A stretch of 64,000 nt of DNA from Podarcis raffonei. Lineage: Eukaryota > Chordata > Lepidosauria > Squamata > Lacertidae. The DNA is taken from contig NC_070613.1 of the NCBI RefSeq assembly GCF_027172205.1, positions 6,395,501 through 6,459,500 of the forward strand. The letters are read 5' to 3'. A program made the translations under genes and the position numbers. Shown here in pieces: positions 11,829 to 21,422 of this stretch; within the stretch, counting starts at the first letter, position 1, and the number at the start of each line of letters is the position of its first letter. The notes below the pieces were generated by a model. The model was not told where the DNA came from, ran no database searches, and worked only from the letters and a program-made list of their open reading frames with translations.

Positions 11829-12034
11829 AGGATCCTAGAATGCAACAACCTGATTGGCCTGCAGGAGCAGACCAATCAGGCTCCAGGCTGGGAAGTAGAG
11901 TCAGCCAATCACACGGGGCCCATTGTGTAAATAATGTATATAAAGCCTGAGGTTTTTGGGGAGGAAATCAATCACTGTTCCTATGAGCTGAAATAAAGAG
12001 CATGAAATCACTACTCGACTCTTAGTATATTTCA
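11829..12034 (+). mobile_element. Ty3/gypsy-type LTR, opposite orientation (fossil)
   Basis: Same family on +: CCTGATTGGCCTGCAGGAGC, then TATA-like GTATATAAAGCC, then GAAATAAAGAGCATGAAATC and CTTAGTATATTTCA. It lies head to head with 11525..11825. Confidence 0.75.
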
Positions 12035-13094
12035 AAAAGCCTTCCTCCAGTTGCAGAAATGTGGGTATTTGGGGGGGAAACCCACGCAGAATTTCAGGCA
12101 TCACAAATTCTTACTTTATGAACTGGCTTTCTGGGCTTCAGGTTGAAGCCACCTTCCTGCCCCGGAAGTTGCCAATAGCTTCTCAGTGTTTAAGCGGAGA
12201 AATGGCTTTCCTGCCAGTGACTCCCCTCCAGATCCCAGCCCATGTGCTTCCCAGATGTTTCTCATTAGTCACGCTTTCCCTCCTCCAAATCCGTTACTGA
12301 TGCCCTAGACTGGCGCTCTTAACTTTCGCCCAATAAGGGGAAAGCAAAACACAGCAATGTTAAACCAGAAGGATTTTAAGGAGAGTTTCAGAGTGGGGTC
12401 TTTCCCCCCCCTTTCCTTCCCCCCCTTTTATAAAATCCCTGCTTAGTCAGCTTTTTCCAGCACAGGACGCATGGATGGACCCAGTGAGAGCAAAGACTTC
12501 CTGTCCACTCCCATGAAACTTTTGTTCGAATGCTTCTCCTTTTCCTCCTGAGAACGTGGCTTTTGCTCTTAGCCGATGCCCCCAGGGTTACTGGGAATTT
12601 TTTGGGGGGGGGAATAGAAGTGGAGAAGGGGGGGTGGCAGCTTCGTTGTCAGAAAGGCGGAGTCCAGCAGAATGTGTTTAAAAGTTCGCTGAAAAGTCTC
12701 CTTCTCAAGCTGGCGGGGCGTTAGTTCCACGAGACATTTGCCTGATGGGGCTTCATATTCCCCGCTGCTTTCCTGAAGAAACAGTGGTTGTGGAAAAACT
12801 TCCTTGGGGAGATCTGGATGGCAAGGAAGCCTTCAGCCATGCCTTTGTGAGTAGCTTATTCCTATCAATTTCTCTCTGTTTTCGTCTCACGGCGTGAGAA
12901 TCAGGGGAAGTATGGAGGGGCTACCCAAACAGGGTGGGTGAGAACGTGATATAAAAATGAAATGCTGCCAAACCACTGCATTTTAGTTCTCCTACTTTCT
13001 TTTCCACCGCCTCAAACCGCGCTTTTCCTTGATCCTCATCATACATGAGTTTTCCAGACCCACCAAGTGTCTCTGTTTTCCAGATTTACAGACG
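12035..13094. other. Mostly non-repetitive stretch
   Basis: No recognisable transposable element. It contains the candidate GJC2 first exon region. No coding exon recognised. Confidence 0.4.
12400..12847 (+). promoter_or_regulatory. Candidate GJC2 promoter and non-coding first exon
   Basis: This stretch looks free of interspersed repeats. It has a TATA-like TTTATAAAATCCC just after two C/T-rich runs (about 12427) and, about 420 nt later, a donor-like TTT/GTGAGTAG at 12844..12854. A transcript starting near 12460 and spliced from 12846 to 20137 would give the expected connexin two-exon layout. This is inference from position and motifs only; other starts are possible. Confidence 0.25.
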
Positions 13095-13118
13095 CCGTCC
13101 CGGTCTCTGATTGTCCCA

Positions 13119-13168
13119 CGTTTCCTTAGGACGTCCCTATTTTCACCGGAGAAATGTTGGAGGGTGTG
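13119..13168 (+). repeat. Unclassified repeat, third unit
   Basis: CCTTAGGACGTCCCTATTTT and GGAGAAATGTTGGAGGGTGT match the units at 62..178. Confidence 0.5.
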
Positions 13169-13927
13169 AACTTCTCCTGGGCTGCCTATCCCACCTCTCT
13201 CTTTCCCTGTTATCTGTAGAACACATTCCTTGCATTATGTGCTGGCCTTTGGAGATCATGTAACGGTGAGGAAGACGAGAGATCTCAGCTATGGCGTTCA
13301 GTCAAAGAAAAGGTCTGTTGCCTTTGAGTGCTCAGGCCACGATGCACAGTTCTTAAGGCAGTTTCCCAAACGTATCGAGCTTCCGTCCACCCACACCTCA
13401 CTCCTGAAGTTGCAGGGCAATCGTATTTACTCTTCAGTAAGTCTCCCAGAGTGGTTTGTTGAGCGTTCGTCCTGATTTATCCGCAGGGAACTTGGATAGC
13501 ATTGCATCAAAGCAAAGCATTATCCTACACCTCCCAGTGCATTTCCTCAACCATCTTCTTATTGTAAAAGGGGGGGAAGTGGGTTTCTTGCACAAGACAC
13601 CCCCCCATGCACTTCAACTGCACAACCCAAATCTGCCGGCATGTGATTGAATAGCAACACTCAGGTAGCATCCTCGGTTTAATGGGGCTGCCTAGCGAAT
13701 ACGGTTTGTGGTCTTCTTACAACCCGAGCTCCAACTGCAACGAGTCCTGTATCTCTCTTAAAGTCTGTATTTTGAAGTCTAAAAGATAGATAGCAGCGTG
13801 TTTGTGTTCTTGGGCCTACGGAAGTGTATCCCATAATCTGTTAGTCTTGAATGGGCTACAGCAGGATCCTTAGTTGTTTTAATGCATCAGACTAAAAGTC
13901 CAAGGCTTTGTACGTTATTATTGTTTA

Positions 13928-14168
13928 CAGTGGTACCTCACGTTAAGTACTTAATTCGTTCTGGAGGTCTGTTCTTAACCTGAAGCACCACTTTAGCTAA
14001 TGGGGCCTCCTGCTGCTGCTGCGCCGCCACCGCGCAATTTCTGTTCTCATCCTGAAGCAAAGTTCTTAACCCGAGGTAATATTTCTGGGTTAGCGGAGTC
14101 TGTAACCTGAAGCGTATGTAACCTGAAGCGTATGTAACCTGAAGCGTATGTAACCTGAGGTACCACTG
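13928..14168 (+). mobile_element. Tigger-like MITE (TcMar)
   Basis: CAGTGGTACCTC to GAGGTACCACTG inverted ends, TA duplicated on each side. Contains three copies of a 15-bp subterminal unit GTAACCTGAAGCGTA. Confidence 0.88.
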
Positions 14169-14296
14169 TACACTGCTTCCTCTGTGCTCTCGGGCGCTGA
14201 CATTCCTGCTCTTTCTCTACTGCTTGTACAGCACCATGCAAATGGGACTTAAAACAGGAGGAGGGAGGAACTACACTGTGTTGTAAGTTGCTAATA

Positions 14297-14530
14297 CAGT
14301 GGTACCTCGGGTTAAGAACTTAATTTGTTCCAGAGGTCTGTTCTTAACCTGAAACTGTTCTTAACCGGAAGCACCACTTCAGCTAATGGGGCCTCTTGCT
14401 GCTGCCGCCACACAATTTCTGTTCTCATCCTGAGGTAAAGTTCTTAACCCGAGGTAGTATTTCTGGGTTAGTGGAGTCTGTAACCTGAAGCGTCTGTAGC
14501 CTGAAGCGTCTGTAACCCGAGGTACCACTG
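14297..14530 (+). mobile_element. Tigger-like MITE (TcMar)
   Basis: Same family as 13928, TA target duplication on each side (14295..14296 and 14531..14532). Confidence 0.88.
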
Positions 14531-14670
14531 TATGTACACAGCCTTACTTCCACCCATACTTCCACCCAAATGTATGACAACCCTACCTATTTTGTTCTTA
14601 TCACAATTGTCCCTGCACAAACTTTCCCATCCCCAGAGCATAAAATATCTGGATCCATGTTTTAGTAATA

Positions 14671-14884
14671 CAGTGGTACCTCAGGTTACAAACACTTCAG
14701 GTTACAGACTCTGCTCACCCGGAAGTAGTACCTCGGGTTAAGAACTTTACTTCAGGATGAGAACAGAAATTGCACGGCAGCAGCAGGAGGCCCCATTAGC
14801 TAAAGTGATACCTCAGGTTAAGAACAGTTTCAGTTAAGAACGGACCTCCAGAACAAATTAAGTTCTTAACCAGAGGTATTACTG
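14671..14884 (-). mobile_element. Tigger-like MITE (TcMar)
   Basis: Reverse copy of the family at 13928, TA on each side; ends are slightly diverged. Confidence 0.85.
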
Positions 14885-14999
14885 TAAATAAATGCATAAA
14901 AAGATTGATCCCGTGTCCCCAGGCCTCACATATGTACCCTGTGAATCAGCACAGCTTACAAAAACAACAGAGTCTTTGAAAACAACATGGCAGCACTCG

Positions 15000-15365
15000 G
15001 CCACCCAGGCAGCGGTGGAGGAAGCTGCTTGGGCGCCTGGGGCGGGGTGTCCGGGGTGGGGCAAGCCACCCATAGAGATGGGGTGAGCCACTCATAGGGG
15101 CAGGGCACACCACGAGGCCTCTGGAGTCTGCCTGCCTCCTCCCACTCAGCCACCCTATAGCTGGGGGGAGGCAGCAGGTGGACCGTTTGGGCAGCGCAGA
15201 GCTTGTGCGTGTCCAAGCCACCGCGTCACTCCCAGGAGAGACGTGTGGCTTGGGCGCGCTGCAGGCCCCGCGGTGAGTGCCGCCCGGCATTTTGTCACCC
15301 CCCTCAGTGGTGACACCCGGGGCGGCCCGCACCCACCGCACCCCCCTTTGTCCATCCCTGAACCC
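15000..15365. repeat. GC-rich, probably repeat-derived stretch
   Basis: GGTGGAGGAAGCTGCTTGGG and CCCGGGGCGGCCCGC-like text resembles a GC-rich DNA-transposon relic common in squamate genomes. Overlapping frames on both strands lack domains. Confidence 0.3.
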
Positions 15366-15906
15366 AGGCCAATGAAGTCATGCTTTAATAAAAAAATTGA
15401 GGGGAGAGATAGAAGGAAGTCAGTCAATGATCGTGACTCATGGTTTTTACAATGCATAATTATTCGTTATACAAGGAAGTCTTTATGGCAGTCCTACTTA
15501 GAAGCTGAGCTATTATCAGTCCCATTTTCCACCCTGAGTTTGTACCAAGCCAGTCCCTCTGACCAAACATAGTTTGGTGGAATGTACACACATATAAAAA
15601 AAAATGCTGTGAAAATGCTTTTTTGAAAAATGCATTTAATTTTGCATCGCTCACTGTCTCCATTCGAGTGTCACATTTGTATATTGTACTTTACAACACA
15701 TTTAAAACATTTTATTCGCAGCTGTGTAGCTGAGTCCTTTGTTAACAGTCAGAGGCAGAGCTGTAGCGCAGGCTATCCATTCACATTGGATGTCTTGCAG
15801 GAAGTTTCTCCTACTGGCTAAATAAAGACTGAAGAGGATATAGAAAGAGCCAGGGAGAGTTTCCTTCTAGCAATGAACCATACTGTCTTCCTCAGAAAAC
15901 TGCTAT

Positions 15907-15925
15907 TTGTAATAATAATAATAAC

Positions 15926-15971
<46 letters not shown>

Positions 15972-16060
15972 TTTATACCCCGCCCATCCGGCTGGGTTTC
16001 CCCAGCCACTCTGGGCGGCTTCCAACAAAACAGTAAAATACAATATTATTATTATTATTA
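15907..16060 (-). mobile_element. L2-like LINE tail with (AAT)n
   Basis: (AAT)n then TATACCCCGCCCATCCGGCT and CCCAGCCACTCTGGGCGGCT, the 3' end of the LINE family at 6449. Confidence 0.75.
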
Positions 16061-16108
16061 GCATTAGCATTTTAAGATCACTCTTCCACTGAAAAAGTTT
16101 TACAAGTA

Positions 16109-16351
16109 CAGTGGTACCTCGGGTTAAGAACTTAACTCATTCTGGAAATCTGTTCTTAACCTGAAACTGTTCTTAACCTGAGGTACCACTTTAGCTAATG
16201 GGGCCTCGCACCACCGCCGCGCAATTTCTGTTCTCATCCTGAAGCAAAGTTCTTAACCTGAGATACTATTTAGTTAGCGGACTCCAGGTTAGCGGAGTCT
16301 GTAACCTGAAGTGTTTGTAACCTGAAGCGTCTGTAACCTGAGGTACCACTG
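16109..16351 (+). mobile_element. Tigger-like MITE (TcMar)
   Basis: Inverted ends CAGTGGTACCTCGGGTTAAG and CTGAGGTACCACTG, TA duplication on each side. Confidence 0.88.
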
Positions 16352-16704
16352 TATCAGTGTGAAGACAGTACCTGCCATCAGGTTTACCACGTCAAAGACA
16401 CAGCATGAAAGGAAAAGGGAACTGAGAGGGAGGAGGAAAAGAGGAAGCTCGGGCACTTGTGCTTAAGCTACAAAATTCCCATAATGGCCTGCTGGAATGG
16501 AACCATTTGGAGAGGAGTTGACAAATGTTGCAGCAACAGATGTCAACAAGAGACAGCATTTGTGCTGGGCTTTGTACCAGGCCAGGGGAATCCATCCCTG
16601 AACATGCCCCAGATCGTGGAGCTTCTCCTGAGGCCTGCTCTGGGCTCTGCCCCCAGCCCGCCCACCCCATACTAGAAGCCTGGACTTCAATACTAAGGAA
16701 CGCT

Positions 16705-17246
16705 CACTCCGGCAAGACAGTCCACGGGCAGGTAGGGTGTCAGCCTGCGTACCAGATGGAGCTGGTAGACAGCTGCCCTCAACACAGAATTGACCTGCAT
16801 CTCCATGGACACCTGTGAGTCCAAAATGACTCCCAGGCTGAGCACCTGGCCCTTCAGAGGCACAAGAAACACAGTTGTTGTTGCTGTTGTTGTTGTTAGC
16901 TGATTTTTTATACTGCCCCAGTATACAGTATATTTTTTATACTGCCCCTGGAGGTCTCAGTTGTCCAAAAAACACAGCTAGCAGCTTTAACTGTGAGGAA
17001 ACTGTGGTGCTCTCACAACAGGAGCAGCATCTTGCAGGTCAACAGCAATCTGGCCTGTTGAGTTACTACAGCTCTGAAGTCCCTCTGAAGATGTCACTGC
17101 GACTGAGAAAGCCCACAATACAGAAGCCCAAATAGGTTCTGCAGAGGGTAGATAGCTGGCAGAACTCTGGATTGCATATGTTAGACTGTCATTTGGAAAA
17201 ATGTGCTTGTTCTAAATAAACTTTAAGTAAGGCAAAAAAAAAAAAA
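16705..17246 (+). mobile_element. Processed retrocopy with poly(A) tail, source unknown
   Basis: Flanked by the exact 15-bp repeat ATACTAAGGAACGCT at 16690..16704 and 17247..17261. Near its 3' end lies AATAAA (17215..17220), then 13 nt, then about 14 A. This is the mark of L1-type retrotransposition of a polyadenylated RNA. The first 170 bp resemble antisense LINE sequence; an 86-codon frame at 16875..17135 is not recognised. Confidence 0.8.
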
Positions 17247-17862
17247 ATACTAAGGAACGCTAGGTATCGTGGCGCACAAACCAGGAATTGCATGATGGAC
17301 TTGAGACGCACCTCTGGTTTGGCCTCACTAGGGGACATTAGGCAACCCCCTCCCCCTGTTCTCTTGGCCACAACCGTACAATATGCTTAGAACAGAGGTT
17401 CTCTAAAAAATTTTCTCTGGCCACGCTTTTAGAATAAAAACGTGCTCATGCCACAGTGAATTCTTTATTGATAATAAAAAAGAGTCGACTCCCAGCAGTG
17501 CTTGATTTATGACATAGAATGCAACTACTATAAAACGATCATGGGATATCCCGAAAGTATAAAACAATGCAGCTACTGTGAATATTTCCCAAAATGCAAT
17601 TATAAATGAGCCTATTCCATATGTGCTTAAAGTATGTGTGCAAAGTCAGTGAGAGGTGTGAGCTTGCTTTTGCCAGATAATCTCATTTATATTGGGTCTA
17701 ATTAGAGACAAACTAACTCTCGTCTCCTCATCAATGCAAAGAAGCGGCCTTTCTCTTTCCTGCTCTTTCTGATTGGTTAGAATGGAAAATTCCTGTTCAT
17801 AAAAATATGCCTGTAGGAGAAAAGCCAGTGCTCTGGAAGAAAGGTGTGGATACTGTTCTTGG

Positions 17863-18254
17863 TTGTGTGTGTGTGTGTGTACACATACTATACTATACTA
17901 TACTATACTATACTATACTATACTATACTATACTATACTATACTATACTACACTACACTACACTACACTACACTACACTACACTACACTACACTACACTA
18001 TACTATACTATACTATACAGTGGTACCTCAGGTTACAGACACTTCAGGTTACAAACTCTTGCTTCAGGATGAGAACAGAAATTGCGCTCCGGCAGCATGA
18101 GGCCCCATTAGCTGAAGTGGTGCTTCAGGTTAAGAACAGTTTCAGGTTAAGAACAGACCTCCAGAACGAATTAAGTTATTAACCCGAGGTACCACTGTAC
18201 TGTACTGTACTATACTATACTATACTATACTATACTATACTATACTATACTATA
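17863..18254. repeat. (GT)n and (TATAC/CACTA)n microsatellite carrying a MITE
   Basis: (GT)n at 17863..17880, then a pentamer array TATAC changing to CACTA and back (17881..18017), then the MITE at 18018, then more TATAC (18198..18254). Tyr-rich frames across it are artefacts. Confidence 0.92.
18018..18197 (-). mobile_element. Tigger-like MITE in a microsatellite
   Basis: Short reverse copy, CAGTGGTACCTCAGGTTACA to CGAGGTACCACTG, inserted at a TA of the pentamer array. Confidence 0.87.
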
Positions 18255-18482
18255 CAGTGGTACCTCGGGTTAAGTACTTAATTCGTTCCGGACGTCCGTA
18301 CTTAACCTGAAACTGTTCTTAACCTGAAGCACCACTTTAGCTAATGCCGCCGTGCCGCTGGAGCCCGATTTCTGTTCTTATCCTGAAGCAAAGTTCTTAA
18401 CCTGAAGCACTATTTCTGGCTTAGTGGAGTGTTTAACCTGAAGCGTATGTAACCTGAAGCGTTGTAACCCGAGGTACCACTG
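18255..18482 (+). mobile_element. Tigger-like MITE in a microsatellite
   Basis: Second insertion in the same array, opposite orientation, CAGTGGTACCTCGGGTTAAG to CCCGAGGTACCACTG, TA on each side. Confidence 0.87.
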
Positions 18483-18943
18483 TACTATACTATATTACAT
18501 TGAAATGTTTAAATGCTTCTTTGATGGTCCTTGAATCTTCCCACAACACTTCCCATCCTCTCCTGCCACACCTTTTGAGAACCACCGGATTAGAATAACG
18601 CTGCCCTACCTTACAGGGCTGTGGTTGTAAGAATTACTGAGATGTAGTAAGCGCTGTGGAAATGCTAAGTAAATGTTATTAGAGATATGCAAACACAGCC
18701 CAAACCTGCCAACGGGTTTTAGAAAAGGGTTCGCCAACGGCACTTGGCTCCAGCCTGAGAAGCAATTTTACCCAGCCTGTGATGGCTCTTTATCAGTCTT
18801 TATCAAGAGGGAAGTCCAGGCTTTGCCCTGGGTTTCCTCTTGTAAGGAAAAAGTGTGTACAAAGTTCTTGTGTGTCACAGGGAGATTTCATACCTCTCTG
18901 ACTCAGTGCCTCTATTTTTAGAATCGTAGAAAGCAGCCTTATA

Positions 18944-19305
18944 CAGTGGTACCTCGGGTTAAGAACTTAATTCGTTCTGGAGGTCCATTCTTAACCTGAA
19001 ACCGTTCTTAACCTGAAGCACCACTTTAGCTAAAGGGGCCTCCCGCTGCCGCCGCGCGATTTCTGTTCTCATCCTGAGGTAAAGTTCTTAACCCGAGGTA
19101 CTACTTCCAGGTTAGCGGAGTCTGTAACCCAGCCTTTCTCAACCTGTGGGTCCCCAGATGTTGTTGAACTACAACTCCCATCACCCCTAGCTAGCAAGGC
19201 CAGAGCTCAGGGATGATGGGAGTTGTAGTCCAACAACATCTGGGGACCCACAGGTTGAGAACCACTGCGTGTAACCTGAAGTGTTTGTAACCCGAGGTAC
19301 CACTG
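18944..19305 (+). mobile_element. Tigger-like MITE, itself split by a hAT MITE
   Basis: CAGTGGTACCTCGGGTTAAG to CCCGAGGTACCACTG, TA at 18942..18943 and 19306..19307; interrupted at 19131..19269. Confidence 0.88.
19131..19269. mobile_element. hAT-type palindromic MITE nested in a Tigger-like MITE
   Basis: Near palindrome TTTCTCAACCTGTGGGTCCC to GGGACCCACAGGTTGAGAAC. 8-bp duplication TGTAACCY at 19123..19130 and 19270..19277. Confidence 0.85.
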
Positions 19306-19543
19306 TACCAAGTCAGACTGATTATCCATCTAGCTCAGTGAGGTTTGCACTGACTGGCAGCAGCTCTCCAGGATTTCAGAGTGGGTCAGATCCCAACCCT
19401 GCCTGGAAATGTCTGGGATTGAACCCAGGTACTTCTGCATGCAAAGCAGATGCACTACCGCGGCTGCAGCTCTTTTCCTGCCCATCCACCCTGGCAGAAG
19501 GGTGAGGGCAGGGAGCATACCTATGCAAAGGTCTGTGGTACAC

Positions 19544-19898
19544 GGACACGGGTGGCGCTGTGGGTTAAATCACAGAGCCTAGGACTTGCCGATCAGGTCA
19601 GCGGTTCGAATCCCCGCGATGGGGTGAGCTCCTGTTGCTCGGTCCCTGCTCCTGCCAACCTAGGAGTTTGAAAGCTCATCAAAGTGCAAGTAGATAAATA
19701 GGTACCACTCCGGCAGGAAGGTAAACGGCGTTTCCGTGTGTTGCTCTGGTTCGCCAGAAGCGGCTTAGTCATGCTGGCCACATGACCCGGAAGCTGTACG
19801 CCGGCTCCCTCGGCCAATAAAGCGAGATGAGCACCGCTACCCCATAGTCGGCCACGACTGGACCTAATGGTCAGGGGTCCCTTAACCCTTTACCTTTA
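19544..19898 (+). mobile_element. tRNA-derived SINE (Sauria/Squam type), full length
   Basis: Head GGACACGGGTGGCGCTGTGG, GGTTCGAATCC, tail CCTTTACCTTT. Lies in the probable GJC2 intron. Confidence 0.9.
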
Positions 19899-19944
19899 TG
19901 CACATGATTTATTGTCATTTTTTATCCATAATTTAGGTTACTCT

Positions 19945-20063
19945 TACGCAGAAACAGGGGAGGCAGGTTGTGGGTTCGAGCCCTATGTTGGGCAAAAGGA
20001 TTCCTGATTGCAGGGGGTTGGACTAGATGACCCCCGTGGTCCCTGCCCACTCTACAATTATGG
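19945..20063 (+). mobile_element. CR1 3' end
   Basis: CAGGGGGTTGGACTAGATGA and CACTCTACAATTATG, the end of CR1, about 70 bp before the GJC2 acceptor. Confidence 0.6.
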
Positions 20064-20136
20064 TGTAGCAGCAGCATCTTCTGTGGGACAGACCGACATT
20101 AACTGTGCTTCGACCTCCCTTGTCCTTTTCTTGCAG

Positions 20137-20156
20137 GTTATAAATGATTAGCCCCT
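20137..20156 (+). other. GJC2: GJC2 coding-exon 5' end (splice acceptor and short 5' UTR)
   Basis: A pyrimidine-rich tract ending TTTTCTTGCAG at 20126..20136 is a good 3' splice site 20 nt before the first ATG. Connexin genes normally have a non-coding first exon spliced to one coding exon, so this fits the family. The intron upstream is filled with repeats. Confidence 0.75.
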
Positions 20157-21422
20157 ATGACAAACATGAGCTGGAGTTTCCTCACCCGCCTGCTGGAAGA
20201 AATCCACAATCACTCCACTTTCGTGGGGAAGATCTGGCTGACGGTCCTGATCGTCTTCCGCATCGTCCTGACGGCCGTCGGGGGCGAGTCCATCTACTCG
20301 GATGAGCAGAGCAAGTTCACCTGCAACACCAAGCAGCCCGGCTGCGACAACGTCTGCTACGATGCCTTTGCCCCGCTGTCGCACGTCCGCTTCTGGGTCT
20401 TCCAGATCATCATGATCTCCACCCCTTCCGTCATCTACTTGGGCTACGCTATCCACAGGATCGCCAGGTCTTCTGAGGAGGAGAAGAAGAGGTTCCGGGG
20501 CTTCAAGAAGAAGAAGCAGTTTGCGCTCAACTGGCAAGCCGTCCGCAACCTGGAGGACCCCCTGGGAGCCGAGGAGGAAGAGCCCATGATTGTGGATGAT
20601 GTGGCAGAAAGCGAAGAGAAGGTCAAGACAAAGGAGGAGAAGAAGAAAGAGCAGCAACAGAAGAAGCACGACGGCAGGAGACACATTCAAGAGGAGGGCT
20701 TGATGAAGATCTACGTCTTCCAGCTCCTTACCAGAGCCTCTTTCGAAATCTGCTTCTTGATAGGGCAGTACATGCTCTACGGCTTCGAGGTCACGCCGTA
20801 CTACCTTTGCACCCGGCAGCCGTGCCCCCACGACGTCGACTGCTTTGTCTCGAGGCCGACGGAGAAGACCATCTTCCTCCTGGTGATGTACGTGGTCAGC
20901 TGCCTCTGCCTCCTCCTCAACGTGGCTGAGATGTGTCATCTGGGCATCGGCACCATCCGCGACGCCATCCGAGACCGGAAGGTGCACAGCTTCCGCCAGC
21001 CGCCCTACAATTACGCCGCCTACCCGAAGAACATCTCCTGCCCCCCGGAATACAACCTGGTGGTCAAGTCGGACAAGCAGGCCAAGGTCCCCAACAGCCT
21101 GATGGCTCATGAGCAGAACTTGGCCAACGTGGCCCAGGAGCAGCAGTGCACCAGCCCGGACGAGAACCTCCCGCCGGACTTGTCCACACTCCACAAACAC
21201 TTGCGGGTGGCTCAGGAGCAGCTGGACATTGCTTTCCAGAGCTACAACCACACACAGGCGAACGGGCAGCCGTCCAGAACCAGCAGCTCAGCTTCCGGCG
21301 GGATGGTGGCAGAGCAGAACCGGACGAACACCGCGCAGGAGAAGCAAGGCGCCAAGCCCAAAGCCAGCTCGGAGAAAGGTAGCTCAAACGGCAAGGATGG
21401 GAAAAACTCAGTGTGGATCTAA
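20157..21422 (+). CDS. GJC2: Gap junction protein gamma-2 (connexin 47)
   Basis: Intact 421-aa connexin. Connexins form six-subunit hemichannels that dock into gap junctions in the plasma membrane; in mammals this family member couples oligodendrocytes to astrocytes. Seen: N-terminus [20 protein letters not shown], four membrane segments (about residues 26-48, 78-100, 184-206, 239-262), first extracellular loop cysteines C56/C63/C67 (C-x6-C-x3-C), second loop cysteines C219/C224/C230 (C-x4-C-x5-C), a Lys/Glu-rich cytoplasmic loop (about 101-180) with HDGRR, and a C-terminal SVWI that fits a ZO-1 PDZ ligand. The MTN start, the loop ending [10 protein letters not shown] and the C-terminal half fit GJC2 (human 439 aa) better than GJC1, which starts MSWSF. 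A second in-frame ATG at 20166 would give the GJC1-like start. Coding is uninterrupted, as is usual for connexins, and unusually GC-rich compared with its surroundings. IBA57 downstream matches human 1q42 gene order. Confidence 0.96.
   Translation: MTNMSWSFLTRLLEEIHNHSTFVGKIWLTVLIVFRIVLTAVGGESIYSDEQSKFTCNTKQPGCDNVCYDAFAPLSHVRFWVFQIIMISTPSVIYLGYAIHRIARSSEEEKKRFRGFKKKKQFALNWQAVRNLEDPLGAEEEEPMIVDDVAESEEKVKTKEEKKKEQQQKKHDGRRHIQEEGLMKIYVFQLLTRASFEICFLIGQYMLYGFEVTPYYLCTRQPCPHDVDCFVSRPTEKTIFLLVMYVVSCLCLLLNVAEMCHLGIGTIRDAIRDRKVHSFRQPPYNYAAYPKNISCPPEYNLVVKSDKQAKVPNSLMAHEQNLANVAQEQQCTSPDENLPPDLSTLHKHLRVAQEQLDIAFQSYNHTQANGQPSRTSSSASGGMVAEQNRTNTAQEKQGAKPKASSEKGSSNGKDGKNSVWI

Larger units (their letters stand above)
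18921..19490 (-). mobile_element. tRNA-derived SINE split by a MITE
   Basis: 18921..18943 (AGAAAGCAGCCTTATA) and 19306..19490 (CCAAGTCAGACTGATTATCC to GCATGCAAAGCAGATGC) form one reverse copy of the second SINE family, separated by the MITE at 18944..19305. Confidence 0.75.

Noticed and set aside
17807-18182. Tyr/Thr-rich frames in three phases
   Set aside because: Translation of a pentamer microsatellite and a MITE.
20148-21251. 367-aa open frame antisense to GJC2
   Set aside because: Mirror of the GC-rich codon use of GJC2; the product is a low-complexity Leu/Val/Asp/Glu mix with no domain.
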